From: Dryocosmus kuriphilus
Taxonomy: Eukaryota; Arthropoda; Insecta; Hymenoptera; Cynipidae
Length of the DNA: 64,000 bases
Assembly (NCBI GenBank): GCA_038277395.1
Contig: CM076191.1
Location: 27,662,583-27,726,582, forward strand
Direction of reading: 5' to 3'
Positions 11,807 to 24,074 of the stretch are shown one piece after another. The notes beneath the pieces are model-generated. The model was given only the letters and a program-made list of their open reading frames with translations. It searched no databases and was not told where the DNA came from. The translations under genes and the position numbers were made by a program. How positions within the stretch are numbered: position 1 is the stretch's first letter; each line of letters starts with the position of its first letter.

Positions 11807-14426
11807 TCTGCCCGCCTCGCGGGCACATTCTCATCGCACGCTACGCGCGAAGTATGAGCGCGCGTCTGTCGGAACTCGTGCTACGCGCTCGGTGTTTGTA
11901 CAATTCCCTACATTTGTGCGATTGAGCCTTTTAAAATTAAAGATCGAACCTTTGACCAGTATAATTTGGTAATTTTGAATTTTTTGTTAAAGCTCTTTCG
12001 GCTTTAACAAATACATTCTCATCGCGTGTCTCGCGCTTCGCACTCGAATAAAGTTTGTCCAAAACGTGACATTTCCTTTCCAGTTTGAGTGAAAATAAAT
12101 TTTTTTTGTTTCTAGTATCACTTTTTACAATTAAAATAAAAAAACTATAGAGTCCTATCAAAAAATGGTCTGAAGGAAATATGTAAAACTTTTTTAGATG
12201 AATAATTTTTCTCCTGAACAAATATCGTACCTCGCATAGTTTCAACGGAAAGTTGAATTCATGACTTTTAATAACATTTTTCACGATTAAAAAAAAAGTA
12301 TATGTGTTATGAAAAAACTATAAAGAAAATTTGTAGACCTTTTTGAAATAAACAACTTTGCTTCTTAAATTTTTTTTCTCTTATGTCACATAGTTTTCCT
12401 CAAAAGTGGATTTCTTTATATTTACTAATATATTTCACGAATAACTCAAAAACTATGCGTTTTTACAAAAAAAATGATAGAAAGCAAATTTGTAGATCTC
12501 TTTCAGGTGAACAATCATGTTTATTATCATTTTTTGTATCTTGCACATTTTAACGGGAAATTTGAATTCTTTATTTTTGGAAACAATTTACGATGGATAA
12601 AACCAGAACCGTTGGTCAAGAACCGCTGGTTAACGAACTCGTCCTTTCCTTTCAGGCCTTAAAGAAGTGTGCCAAAGCGCAATCCAATTCGATTAATCCT
12701 TCGAAAGTTATCGTGTTCAGAGACAACGACAACTACGACAGACAGCCACCAATGTAAAACACGTTTTTTTCGGATTCAGGGGGTCACGAAACGTCGAGAT
12801 TTCATGAAATGAATTTTTTTCCTAGCCATTTTTTTTTGCATCTCGCATAGTTTCAACGGAAAATTGAATTCATGATTTTTAATAACATTTTTCACGATTA
12901 AAACAAAAACTATTTGTGTTAAAAAAAAGTATAAAGAAAATTTGTAGATCCTATTGAAATAGAAAATTTAAATCTTGATTTTTATTAATAACATCGTTGA
13001 CCATTAAAACGAAAAATATGTGTTGTATAAAAAAATGGTATAGAAAAAATTTTTAGTTCTTTTTGAGATAAATAACTTTGTGTCTTAATTAGAGGTGTGC
13101 ACTCAGTTGATCGGATTGACAATGCAAATTGGAATCCATTCGGTCACGCTTAAGAAGTTGGATTTTTCGAAGTTTAATTTAATTTTTTTAACGTAAAACC
13201 GACTTAAATCACTTGAAAAGTAGGATTTTATGAAATCGAAATTTTTTAGTTCGTTTTTAAATAAAATACATCTGAAATAATGTAGATCGGTTGTCGGATT
13301 TAGAAAACCGATTTCGATCGGATCGAATATTCGAAACCGATTTCCCCTGAAACGGTCCAAGGCGAATCGGCTTCAAACATTCGATCCGATATACTGCACA
13401 CCTCTAGTCTTAATATTTTTTTTCGTATGTTGCATAGTTTTACTCAAAAGTCAATTTTTAAATATTTAATATCATTTTCTACGAATTACTCAAAAACTAT
13501 GCGTCTTATATAAAAATGATTATAAGCAAATTTGTAGATCTTTCTGGGATACTTAATATTTTTAATAATAATTTTTTCGCATATCGCATAGATTGGGCGA
13601 AAAATTGAATGTGTAATTTTTTGAAAAGCATTTTCGGTGGATAAAACTAGAACCGTTGGTTAAAAAGTCCGGTTAATGAAGATGTTTGATTTTTGAACCC
13701 TGAAAAAGTGTGCCAAAGTACAATCCAATCCGAAAAGCCAAAGCCAGAGTAGAAGGCAGATTTTTCAATAACTTTTAATAACTGTTTATTAACTTTCTAT
13801 AAATGTTTTTCTTGATTAGAATAACTCTTATACGTCTCATCCAGAAACTATGCTTTGGATCAAAAAATGGGTTCAAGCAAATTTGTAGGTCTGTCGAAGA
13901 TGAACAATTTTGCTTTTTAATATTTTCTCTTATCTAGAATAGTTTCGCTAAAAAGTGTATTTCTTTATATTTTATAACATATTCCACGAATAACTCAAAA
14001 ACTATGCATCTTTACAAAAAAATGATAGAAAACAAATTTGTAGATATTTTTGAGGCGAAAAACCTTGTTCATTATCATTTTTTGTACCTTGCATATTTGG
14101 CGGGAAATTTGAATTTTTGGTTTTTGGAAACAATTTATGATGGATAAAATCAGAACCGTTAGTCAAAAAATGCTGGTTCACGAACTCTTCGTTTCTTTTC
14201 AGGCCTTAAAGAAGTGTGCCAAAGCGCAATCCAATCCGATTAATCGTTCGAAAGGTATCGTGTTCACCGACTATAAAACAACGACGACAACGAGAGACAT
14301 ACACCAATGTAAAATATGTTTTTTTTTGGATTCAGGAGGTCACGAAACGTCGACATTTCATGAAATCCGCAAAAGTCAGTTTTCACCGAAAACTAATACC
14401 TCCTCATTAAGATGAGAATGTAAAAA
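11807..14426 (+). repeat. R1 repeat, copy 1 (expanded)
   Basis: Begins TCTGCCCGCCTCGCGGGC after an A-run and ends GATGAGAATGTAAAAA. The head is a GC-rich block of hairpin words (CCCGCCTCGCGGG, CGCTACGCGC). The body is degenerate ~150-bp units recognised by TTTGTAGATC, a TTGAAATGAACAACTTTG-like box and TCGCATAGTTT. Tail modules occur three times (12590-12820, 13625-13760 partial, 14135-14426), so this copy has been internally expanded to about 2.3 kb excluding the MITE at 13090-13406. No coding capacity is evident. Confidence 0.75.
13090..13406. mobile_element. hAT-type MITE nested in R1
   Basis: 317 bp with terminal inverted repeats TAGAGGTGTGCA / TGCACACCTCTA and a perfect 8-bp target duplication GTCTTAAT on both sides. 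The 8-bp duplication and short TIR suggest a hAT-mobilised non-autonomous element. Confidence 0.88.
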
Positions 14427-14720
14427 TACATACCCGAGTCAAAATTTGAATCGAAAATAAAATGTACAAGTCTGTACAAAACTGACTTTAGACGATTTCG
14501 GCGAAGTAAAACAGATTTTAGACGCCTTTGAAAGATGAGAACAAATTTAAAGTGATTATAACGTTGTACCTAAAATGTAAGAATAGGAGGGATTATAATT
14601 TTAAACTGATTTTAAACGTTCTCAGCGGATGCATGAATTTCGTCTTGTTTTAACTATGCAAAATAATATATTTTGCAGTTGCATTTTGATCATTATTTTG
14701 AATTGCGTATGTTCTTCTCG

Positions 14721-14725
<5 letters not shown>

Positions 14726-14805
<80 letters not shown>
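14726..14805. repeat. (TA)n microsatellite
   Basis: About 80 bp of uninterrupted TA dinucleotides. Confidence 0.97.
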
Positions 14806-14807
<2 letters not shown>

Positions 14808-14929
14808 TCCGATTTCAACCGAAATATGTCCGGACAAAACAATGAATCCAGAAGGAGTCCGAATCAATCTGAAATTTGTCCCGGGAGGAAAAATTATTAT
14901 CCGCTAGAATTAAGGTGCAACATTTCAAA

Positions 14930-15235
14930 GCAATGTATCTGAAACATTACTAATGTATTGTTTAAAAAATATTGTTTTTTCAATATTGCATCTGCAATAA
15001 ATCAAATATGTTAATAAAATGTTACAGATGAAACATTTTATTTGCAACTCCGTGAAAATGTTTTTGCAACATTTAAAAATAATATATCTGAAACATTGCT
15101 AATGTAACGTTTCAATAATATTATTTTTTCAATATTTCACCTGCAATAAATATAAAATGTTAATGCAATGTCACGCACGGAATATTTCATTTCCAACTCC
15201 GTGAAAATGCTTTTGCTACATTTCCAAAAAATGTA
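14930..15235 (+). repeat. Tandem duplication, ~149-bp unit
   Basis: Two degenerate copies sharing ATCTGAAACATT, CAATATT and CAACTCCGTGAAAATG. The last box occurs near 15043 and 15192. Confidence 0.7.
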
Positions 15236-15434
15236 TCTGTTACATTATTATGAATCTTTTTGAAATATTCTTACTAAAACATTCATAGGAATGCTTTAGT
15301 AAGAATATTACATAGTATTACATGGTATATGTTGGTGAAATGCTTAAAATACAACATTTCATTCATGTTGTACAAATATTTCTGCTGCAATATTTCAAAA
15401 TAATTTTATACTTGCGATTGCAAGTTTAATCTGC

Positions 15435-15760
15435 TTTAATGAAATCTTACAATTTTTTGAAATATTTTAAAATTTTTCAAAAATTATTAAAATTTCCAAA
15501 AAATATTCAAATTTTCCAAAATTTTCAAGGATTTCTAAAATGTTGAGAATTTTGGTAATTTTGAAAATTTTTGAGAATTTTGGTAATTTTTGAAATTTTG
15601 GAGAATTTTGGTAATTTTGAAAATTTTGGTAATTTCGAAAATTTTGGAAATTTGAGAGAATATTGGAAATTTTGGTAATTTTCAAAATTTCTGAGAAGTT
15701 TGTTAATTTTGGAAATGTTGAAAAATTTTGGAAATTTGGAAACTTCTAAAAACTTTTCGA
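15435..15760. repeat. Low-complexity AATTTTGG tract
   Basis: About 325 bp of short imperfect repeats of AAATTTTGGTAATTTT type. Any ORF through it is compositional. Confidence 0.85.
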
Positions 15761-15850
15761 GCCTTCAAGTACGTGGAAATAAATATTCATCCCGCGTCCC
15801 TGGCTTTTTCAAGGAAACATCTTGGCTTTGTTTTTGTCAAGAACGTTCAA

Positions 15851-15955
15851 GCGGCCCGGTAGCTTAGTAGGCTAAGGCGTGGTTATATTTATAGTTAGGT
15901 ATAGTTTTAGGTATGTTGTTGGGCAGGGTTCGATCCTCAGCAGATGCGATTTTTC
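15851..15955 (+). ncRNA. tRNA-like block (tRNA pseudogene or SINE head)
   Basis: Contains an A-box-like TAGCTTAGTAGGCTAAGG with possible D-arm pairing, and downstream a B-box GGTTCGATCC inside a short T-arm (AGG/CCT). The boxes are about 65 bp apart, wider than in an intronless tRNA, and the outer ends do not pair into an acceptor stem. A tRNA-derived SINE head or decayed tRNA is more likely than a functional tRNA. Confidence 0.35.
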
Positions 15956-17325
15956 ATATTAATTAAGCGTGCTATAATATATATAAGTAAATGTTTGTGC
16001 AATTGTGTAACTTAAAACATAATTTAAGTGCAACAATAATTATATAAAACTATTTTTTTTTGTATATAATATCATTCATGCGTTTACTGTGTGAATTTAT
16101 CGCATCCTTCAGACCGTACAAAGGATATTCGCAATGAATTACGCACCATGTGATAAACAACAAACAGAGAGTTACGCGAACTATTTAAATTTGTAGAACT
16201 ATTAATGTGATTATCGTCGGGTCATAAAACAGGGTTCTACTATATTTCTTCTATGTTAAAACAATGCATATTTATAAAAACGTGAAATATCTAAGAAATT
16301 TGAAAAACGCAACTTATCTGTTTTTTTTTAAATCCCGCCTATTTTTTTTTATCAGCTGAGCGCGTGCGCAACAAAATGAGTCAGTTTTACAAGGTTTAAA
16401 TTACGTCTTAAACTAAGCGGATTTAAAGCGTTGAATCGGAAAATCTGGTAATAACGGTACCTTTTGAGTTTTTGACGATTAAAATCAGTTTTATTAGAAC
16501 GATTTTAAAACCTTGGGAAACGTCAGTTTAGAAGGTTTGAACGGCTTTAAATTCGTTTTAAATTTCGACTCAGGTAGCCGTCCAGAAAAAAGACACGATT
16601 AACAGTGTAAGAATGATAAATAGTTTATGCCTTTCATTTTCAAATGGATGATCAACCCAATCCTGTATCAGATATTTTATTTAATACACTCATATTTATA
16701 AAAATTGATCCATATAACGTACTTTGAAAATAAAGTTGACTCCCAAAGTACTAAATTCACATATTGTAAAAATAAAAGTCGCAGAGTTACTTTCTGTTGA
16801 AATTAGTCAATACAGTAAAGTAGAATAGAGTATATACTAATATAACCCGAGTCTAAATTTTCGTGTTCTCGAATCGTTCTCAACGTTCTCAATTCCATTG
16901 TTGCAAGGATTACTGTTTCGATGCAGTACTCTATTCATTCTCAACATTCTCAACGAGGAAGTTGAGAGTGAATCGCGCATATTAAAGTTAGAAATTCATT
17001 CTCCTTTCATTTTCAATGTACTCATGCTTAACGAAGAGCGATTTTTTAATAATACTGAATTTGTAATTGTAGAAATTAAAAATTGATTCCTTTATTATTT
17101 TTACAATAAAACAATCATTTTCAATTATTTTCTTTAGAACTGCGTGATCATTATTGGTAATTAAAAATAATATATGTATATCACAGTCGTACAGATGATG
17201 AGTATTTCAAAGTTGTAAAAATAATATGTATAATATTAATTATAGTAATTATGTAGCAATATTGCTACCCAAATTTCGCGTTTACAAAAGAATATTAAAC
17301 AAGAGACGTAGATTCTAGAGTAATA

Positions 17326-17901
17326 TCATTCTAACTCTTTATTATTAATTGGATAGCAAACATATCTTTCTTGATTTATTACAATATTGAAGCAAACAGT
17401 TTGAAGCCAGTGAATAGGAATAGCATCGTAGTTATCCGAAATATCACATTTTATAATGTGGTTGATTTTACTACTGACGCTTTGGCCTACGACGGCTTCG
17501 AAAGAGTGATGCCCTCTGATTTTTTTAATAACAGCAAAATGCGTTTCTCGACATTCACAATGATTTTGTAAACATAAGCAATTAACAACCCCTTTAAAAA
17601 AGCAAAATACGGATGCTAAATAATGTCGGTTACAATCAGCATTACAATACAAAACATAAAAGGATTCTGTTTGCAATCGTCCAGGCTTATATGCTTCGGA
17701 AACGTAAAGTTTAGAATTTTTCAACAAGCGAAAATACTGTTTCGTCGCTTTAACGCGTACTCCTAAATTATTTATAGCAGCAGTAATTTGGGGCTCGCAA
17801 TCAGTAATATCGCTGTACGTTCCAACACTAAAACAATCGTCAAAAATTTCCGCTATAATTTTGACTTGCTTTTTTTTTTTACAAAAATTCTTGCTGCGCA
17901 A
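17326..17901 (-). pseudogene. Unrecognised ORF in TIR element II (probable transposon protein fragment)
   Basis: An open frame of 191 codons inside the TIR element. It is rich in Cys and aromatic residues, ends with ERYVCYPINNKELE, and has no signal peptide or membrane segment. The pattern of a compact beta-rich stretch with HYLASVFCFF followed by a C-terminal YVCYPINN resembles, from memory, C-terminal parts of proteins from hymenopteran transposons, but I cannot name the family. The start is arbitrary: the first Met lies just after a basic Lys run and an exon boundary may lie upstream. It could be a last exon of a longer transposon gene. Low certainty. Confidence 0.35.
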
Positions 17902-18235
17902 TTACGTGGTTAAAGAAAAGATAATTTTATTAATTCATATAAAATAATTCGCTGAAAATTATATTTTATCATTTTTTATAAAAAAAAAATGTTTAAATAC
18001 AGACTTGCTGCGTTAAATCCGTATACGTGTATGTAACATATGGTACAACAGTTTCACTGCAAAAGTCTTTCCCTCCGTCCATTTTTATGAAAAAATATAT
18101 TTATTTCTAATTTTGATAGAACATCACATTATGTTCAATTTTTATATTTCATGTTGAAAAAATTACAACATATGTTACTATCATTACACGAGTTTCATCT
18201 TGCTGCACAATTAATCACTTACCGAACAAACAGTT

Positions 18236-18350
18236 CACCTCCGGTACAGTACTGGGACAGTACTGCCCACCAGTACAGGCAGCCGGTAGTTCACCCAGTA
18301 CAGGCTAACGGTTGGCTGCACGATCAAGCCAGTACTGGGCCAGTGATGCA
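18236..18350. promoter_or_regulatory. Cluster of CAGTAC/GTACTG words
   Basis: Five or more CAGTAC occurrences, several as CAGTACTG, within about 110 bp inside TIR element II. About 240 bp downstream is a TATA-like GATATAAGG (near 18587). Possibly a promoter or LTR-like control block; no transcript can be assigned. Confidence 0.25.
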
Positions 18351-19777
18351 AAAAACGTACTTTAAGAAAAATATTTTTTGGGGTCAAGGTCACATACGAA
18401 CCGGATCAGGATACCCTTCTTTAAAATATGGTGCTTGGACACGGGCCCTTTTTACGACCCTGTTCATGTATCTACAGGAACTGGGATGACAGAGAGCATC
18501 TGCACGAAGGAGCGAGGTACCAGGCGTTCACGTTAGGTGGCTGACACGAAATCGATCTCCCGCAAGTGAGAACACGTATTCCGTCGATATAAGGGGCACG
18601 CTCGACTGGTTGAGCATGGTTGGTTCTCGAGTTCTGGCTCGGGCAACTCTCTCGACTGCTTTTCTTGGTTAATCCACTTTTTCAACATTCACATTTACTC
18701 ATGACATATGAGCAACGAGATTTTAAGAGCAACCAAGAAAACGAGGCGTCAATTTTTCAAATCTTGTAAATCTTTAAATTTATAAAATGTATTTTTTCTT
18801 ACATCTAAAAATACATTTTTGCCAATACGCATGTCGTGAGTTTTCCTAATTATTTCAATGAGAAGGTTGAGCATAAGTTAAGAAACGTTTTCTGTATTTG
18901 AGAATCCATTCTCATTTCATTCTCAACGCCTTTCAGGGGGTCGGTAAGTTCATTCTCATTTCATTCTCAACGCCTACTGAAGGGAACGAAAGTAGAATGT
19001 TGAGAACAAAATGAGAATGCTCGAATCATAATAAAATACATAGTGAAAAGCAGTCCTTCTCCGTTCTCAAAACGTTCTCAACGTTCTCATTTTTTACTTT
19101 CAAATATTTAGACTCGGGAAGTTATTAAATATTCCAAGAATTGGTAGGTCATTTACTCAGGAAGAGTCTTGGACGAAAACACCGTTTCTCTGCCTTTGGC
19201 TTTATACGTGTAAAACATAAAATTTGTTTTCGTCCAAAACTAACCTTCATAATAAAATTTTTTGTTGAAAACCCCCTACTCTTAATGGTTTTTTTTTTGC
19301 GTAGAATATATAATGAACTACTATTAAACAAACTTTTAATTATGTCATGCATTTTACCTATCCATCCCTGCTTAGAACTTTATGTTGGAAATTTTCCGTT
19401 GGAAACTTTGTATCGTCCTATCCGATAGACTACAATTTAATTTTAAAGACCGTGGTAACTTTTAAGAGCTGTCAAATTTGTTTTGGTAAAACATGTGCAT
19501 TTTCAAAATTGGTGGTTTAGGTGTCAAAAAGATGGAAGGAGTTGCTGCTTGCAAACAGACAATGTCAAGTTATCCAGGTCTTATAGGGGTAAAAATTGAG
19601 AGTTACTTGCAGGGAATCTTTACTTTAAAATCGGAGTAAAGACTACACTTTATTTTTTCTGTGATTATAAATTCTTCATAAGTTGTAAATATACTAAATA
19701 AGCATAAAAACTCAACCAAAAAATAATTACTGTTACTATGCATGCTCATTCAGGTTTTCATAAGTGGCACTCAAGAG

Positions 19778-19801
19778 CCCCCCCCCCCCCCCCCCCCCCC
19801 C
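19778..19801. repeat. Poly-C tract (24 bp)
   Basis: Uninterrupted C-run, unusual in this AT-rich sequence. Confidence 0.95.
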
Positions 19802-19960
19802 AATTGACAATTTTTTACAGGGTGAGATGCAATATTAGTTATTACCATATAGTGCATCTTGGAAACAATTCTATTGCATTTATCATTAAACGATGTATTT
19901 TAATGATAAATGCGATGAAATTGGATAAAAACTAATAAATACTGCGTAAATGAATAATAA

Positions 19961-20577
19961 CAGAGCCCCACAAAAAAAAAATTTTCTGTGCACGAGACCA
20001 GACCACCATATCTATATGTTTTTGGGGTCGCTGAGTCCGAATCCGGGGTCCCTTTTTCTCCATCAGGTCAGGTTTTTGAGAAAATTGATGTTTTTGGAAA
20101 TTTCTTTGAAGCAACGTAGGGCGCCATCCTGAAGTTCTAGATACTTCTAATAGGGCTCAAATTAAAGTTTCAACCTTTTTCTTCAAGATACTTATATCTA
20201 AAAAAATGTTTCGGTCGCTTGAGCGGTAATGGGATTTTACTGCTCGCGCACACCTTCTCACTACCCGAGCGGCGAAGTGTAGCGCGCGCGCCGCAGAAAC
20301 CTATTACCGCTCAAGACAGGCGACGGGAAATTTTATTTAGATATAAGTATCTTAAACGAAAAGGTTCAAAATTTAATTTGACCCCCTATTAGAAGTCTCT
20401 AGAACTTCAGGATGGCGCCCTACATTGTTTCAAAGAAATTTCCAAAAACATCAATTTTCTCAAAAACCTGACCTGACGGAGAAAAACGGACCCCAGATTC
20501 GGACTCAGCGACTCCAAAAACATATAGATATGGTGGTTTGGTCTCGTGCACAGAATTTTTTTTTTTGTGGGACTGTG
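19961..20577. mobile_element. Foldback element, ~270-bp arms
   Basis: Arms begin CAGAGCCCCAC and end GTGGGACTGTG. Both carry mirrored words for CTCGTGCACAG, ATATAGATATGG, GACCTGACGG and GGATGGCGCCCT. The centre (20220-20330) is GC-rich with TTGAGCGGTAAT and its complement. No ORF. Confidence 0.85.
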
Positions 20578-23449
20578 TAACTAATAGATATAGGAAAGAT
20601 ATTGTACATCGATTTATATTTATAATGGATAAACGCAGACCTATTAATGTATATGATAAAAGTAAGAGATACTGTATAAAATGTAAACTGGATGACCCAG
20701 ATATCAGGCTTTGCCTGTGTATGGTATATACAATAAATGAAGAAAAGAAGTTAAACTTTTCTATTATTTATTGAAAAATAATTTCATACTAATGGTTGCG
20801 CTTGAAAATTATATGAAGGGGGGGAGGGGGGTCAAAATTCCGAAAATAACGTCGGACAAAACATGGTAACTGGCCAATAAAGAATATTAAAGCAGATTAT
20901 GCTTTTCGTAAAATGTGGTGCATTTACCAAACGTAAATACGCACTTTCAATAAATATCGGAACCAAAACTATAATGAATACCAATAATCTGCACAAAATG
21001 TTTGAAACTCTTATAATAATTCTTTTTCAGTCCTAAACATTCAAATGCTTCGTCCATCCGCCCTAAGCTTTGAGTAAAAATTAAGGAGCACTCTCTTAAA
21101 AAAAGTCAAGATTTGCATACTCCAAATGTAAAAGAAAATATTCCTGAATAGTGTAACTATGTTTTTATTTGTCCGAAAACGCATCTTACGATAATACTAG
21201 CCAATCATTATTACTCGGCTATGGTGGCGGGCTTTGAATTAAATGTCCTATAAATTATAATTAAAATGTGATTTTGATGTGTGTATTTTTTAAGGTGAAG
21301 CTCACATTATCAAGGAACATATATTATTTCTCAAAACGGTTTTTTTTACTTCGTCATTATTTGACATTTATTTAGTTCATGAGTGTTGCTTGCCCCATAT
21401 GCTGGGGCACGGTGGACGTCATATTACTGCCGGTTTATTACAACAATATGAACATTGTAAAACAAGTATACAATATAATAATTCTTGAAAGTGTAATATA
21501 ATGAAAAAAATTTACTGGAGACATGTTCAACATTAAATAAATGTTTTCTTATCAATCAAAGCTTGTATTTATTTATATAATATTTATATTCTCTAACTGG
21601 TCCTAAATACTTTTGTATTATTACTTATTAGTTCACTAACAGCAGTAAAAATGTTGTTTCTTAAAAAAAACCATTTAGCTTACTGCACTTGATTAATTGA
21701 TTTTGTTAACTTAAAGAATACGTTGTTTATTTTTTCGAGTGTCACAAAGATTTTTTTTATGTGTTAGCTTCTTCATTCATTTGCATTAGTATGAATAGGT
21801 ACATAATGACGGTGCGTAAAAACTGCAAAGTTGATTTGTAACTTTATTGCTTATATTTAAAAAATGTATCAAACCAATTGTATGTATATGTCGTAGCCGG
21901 GTATCCGAGTGGGTCCTTTAGCCAAGTTCGTAGGAACTTAGCTAAACACAAAAATAAAATTATTTCGGACTTTGATAGCTGCTAATATTTTTTTAAGATT
22001 CTGTAACCAATTTTAATTAAGCTAAAAGTAACTTTTTAATTCAAGGTGATAATGTTAAATAAATTATCATAAAATTATTGAGGAATTATCCATAAACTAT
22101 GTACATCATGCTATTTTTTACGTTTCGTCCCTCTTCCATAAATAATTCCAATATAGCATTTTCAATTGTTCTTACCTCCAAAAAATGTCAATTATCAAAT
22201 GGGTTTTCAGTTATATACGTTACAATCAATAATAATTTAATAAATCCATGCTCAGAGATTGGAACTAAACATTTCAGGGTGTCCTATAAGAATCTAAAAA
22301 AAAGTTTTGGTTGTTTCCCGGTTCAATCATTCAAACCTGAAAAATGTTTCATTTTATGTATTCAAACTGAAAATTAAATTATTCAAAGCAAGATTCTCCT
22401 TAACGCTAAGCTTCTAAAATTAAAAATTAAACATTAAAGCTTTACCAGTTTGAAATTAAAACTAATAATGTACCTAACAGTTTATTACTGACTGAGAGCT
22501 TTTGAATTTTAATAAGTTTTATTGTAAAGGCTTCAAATTTAAACATAATATGGAAAACCCCAAGTTTATATGTTTTGTCACAAGAATTGTTTATGACAAT
22601 TGTACTTGTTAACGTTTGAAATATTTTTGTGGTAGCAAGTCATTCGCCACATAACTAAAAATAGTTTCAGTGCAAAAAATATTTTCTTTCTACGCGAAAG
22701 TGCCAAAATTCCTAATTTGTTTATAAAAATTTAAATTTTTATATTTTAACAAAGTTTTTTCATGTTGATTCCACTTTCAATTGAAGTATCTAATTTTTAT
22801 AATTATTATTCTATATCCGTATTATCATACCGTAATTGTAATTGTACTGCAATTCTCACCTCATTACTGGTTTTCAAACAAGAGATATGAACGTGCAAGA
22901 CTCACCAAAAAAGTCGCGATCCATCCCACTAAATTCATGATTCGTTCGTATTTTATTTCTGATGGATGTGCAAAACACACTACTAACTTGGACAGACATA
23001 GGTACTGTCAAGCCTAAGAAATTCGATATCATTTGCATATAGTCAAATGCAAATCATAAACTTTGTTTATTTCTCGTACTTGCTTTCTAAGCTGCAAGTG
23101 AATTTTTCTGAAAAAATAGAATATTGGCAAAGTCAAACATAATACCTTAAAACCATTGAATAGAACTTTTAAAATACTTTTTTTATCATAAAAGAAAGTA
23201 ATCTCACTTAAGTACTACCATCATGTTCTTTGTCTTCTCTGAAGTTTCGGAATCAAAGACTATTTGCAAGTTGAAAACTCGAGTCGTGTATGCATGATCT
23301 CTTCGTTAAATGAGATTAATTTTTTTAAGTCTTGTTCCAATGCGGGTAAATTTGCAAATTAATATGCAAAATATTATATAATTAATAAAATTTGCATGGC
23401 AGCGGAGATTTGTACAATCTCATCCAAAATGTGAAGGTATTAATTTTAT
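20578..23449. other. No supported gene
   Basis: Only short ORFs without recognisable composition or motifs. No TIR pair or tRNA detected. A G-rich tract lies at about 20818-20832. Confidence 0.4.
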
Positions 23450-23560
23450 GTGAAAACTGACCTTCGCGAATTTCATGAAATCTCAACGTTTGGCGAGACC
23501 CTTTGAATCCGAAAGAAAAACAGGTTTTACGTTGGTGTCTGTCTTTCCGTCTAAGCGAAG
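23450..23560 (-). repeat. R1 repeat, terminal part of tail (reverse)
   Basis: Complement of the tail words TTCGGATTCA, GAGATTTCATGAAAT and GTAAAAC, as in the complete tails. Confidence 0.6.
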
Positions 23561-23728
23561 GTTGGGCCCCAGAGAACTGGGGTAGGATTTCGATTTAAGG
23601 GTATCCCCCTTCCCATCTATTTCGACCCGCGCCTCCACGCATGTGTACATAGTAAAAGTTTCACCAGCGCATCATGCGTGGCCTCCTATCGAAATCCTAT
23701 CCCAGGTCCCTGGGGCTCAACCTTCTCT
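23561..23728. repeat. GC-richer inverted repeat
   Basis: Arms GAAGGTTGGGCCCCAGAGAA... and ...CTGGGGCTCAACCTTCTC, also mirrored at ATTTCGAT/ATCGAAAT. It is followed by about 230 bp of similarly GC-rich sequence of unknown origin. Confidence 0.6.
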
Positions 23729-24074
23729 TAGCCGGTCCCGAAGGGGCTGGCTCCAGATGCCCGGTCACAACTTACACCTCGGCAGATCAAACTCACAGCA
23801 GTCCGTACACCAAGCCGGCGGAAAAACTGGATATATGGTTTGAAGCACTCCCAGTGTGCTGCGAGCCTCACCAAACGTATGTTTGGTCCGCGGGACGTAT
23901 TTTATTTCCGTGCTGCTCTTTGTTTCTAGTGGGCATTTCTCTATCCGTCACTTGGGGACGCGCCCTGGATCCAAAAAGACAATCTAAGAAACTCAATTGA
24001 AAGTCTTTCAGTCTGACACTCTGCTCGCTGGCAACGTTGTGCTTACTCGATATACTGAGCAAATGTTTATTATA

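Larger units (their letters stand above)
14432..16575. mobile_element. TIR element with CCCGAGTC-type ends (I)
   Basis: Left end ACCCGAGTCAAAATTTGAA and right end (complement) TACCTGAGTCGAAATTTAAA are imperfect inverted repeats, with further TTTTAAAC-type words mirrored for about 200 bp inside each end. No transposase seen. The interior holds a TA microsatellite, a ~149-bp tandem duplication, an AATTTT-rich tract and a tRNA-like block. Confidence 0.55.
16845..19119 (-). mobile_element. TIR element with CCCGAGTC-type ends (II)
   Basis: Left end ACCCGAGTCTAAAT and right end ATTTAGACTCGGGAA form inverted repeats. Inside each end lie clusters of GTTCTCAACGTTCTCA words (about 16860-17010 and 18900-19100). 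Length about 2.3 kb. It carries the minus-strand ORF at 17326-17901 and shares the end core with the element at 14432-16575. Confidence 0.6.

Noticed and set aside
14622..14942. ORFs with YIYIYI runs
   Set aside because: Translation of the TA microsatellite.
18151..18489. 112-codon plus-strand ORF
   Set aside because: Covers the CAGTAC word cluster and has no recognisable protein features.
21895..21950. tRNA-like CCGAGTGGGT
   Set aside because: Only an A-box-like word; no B-box or cloverleaf follows.
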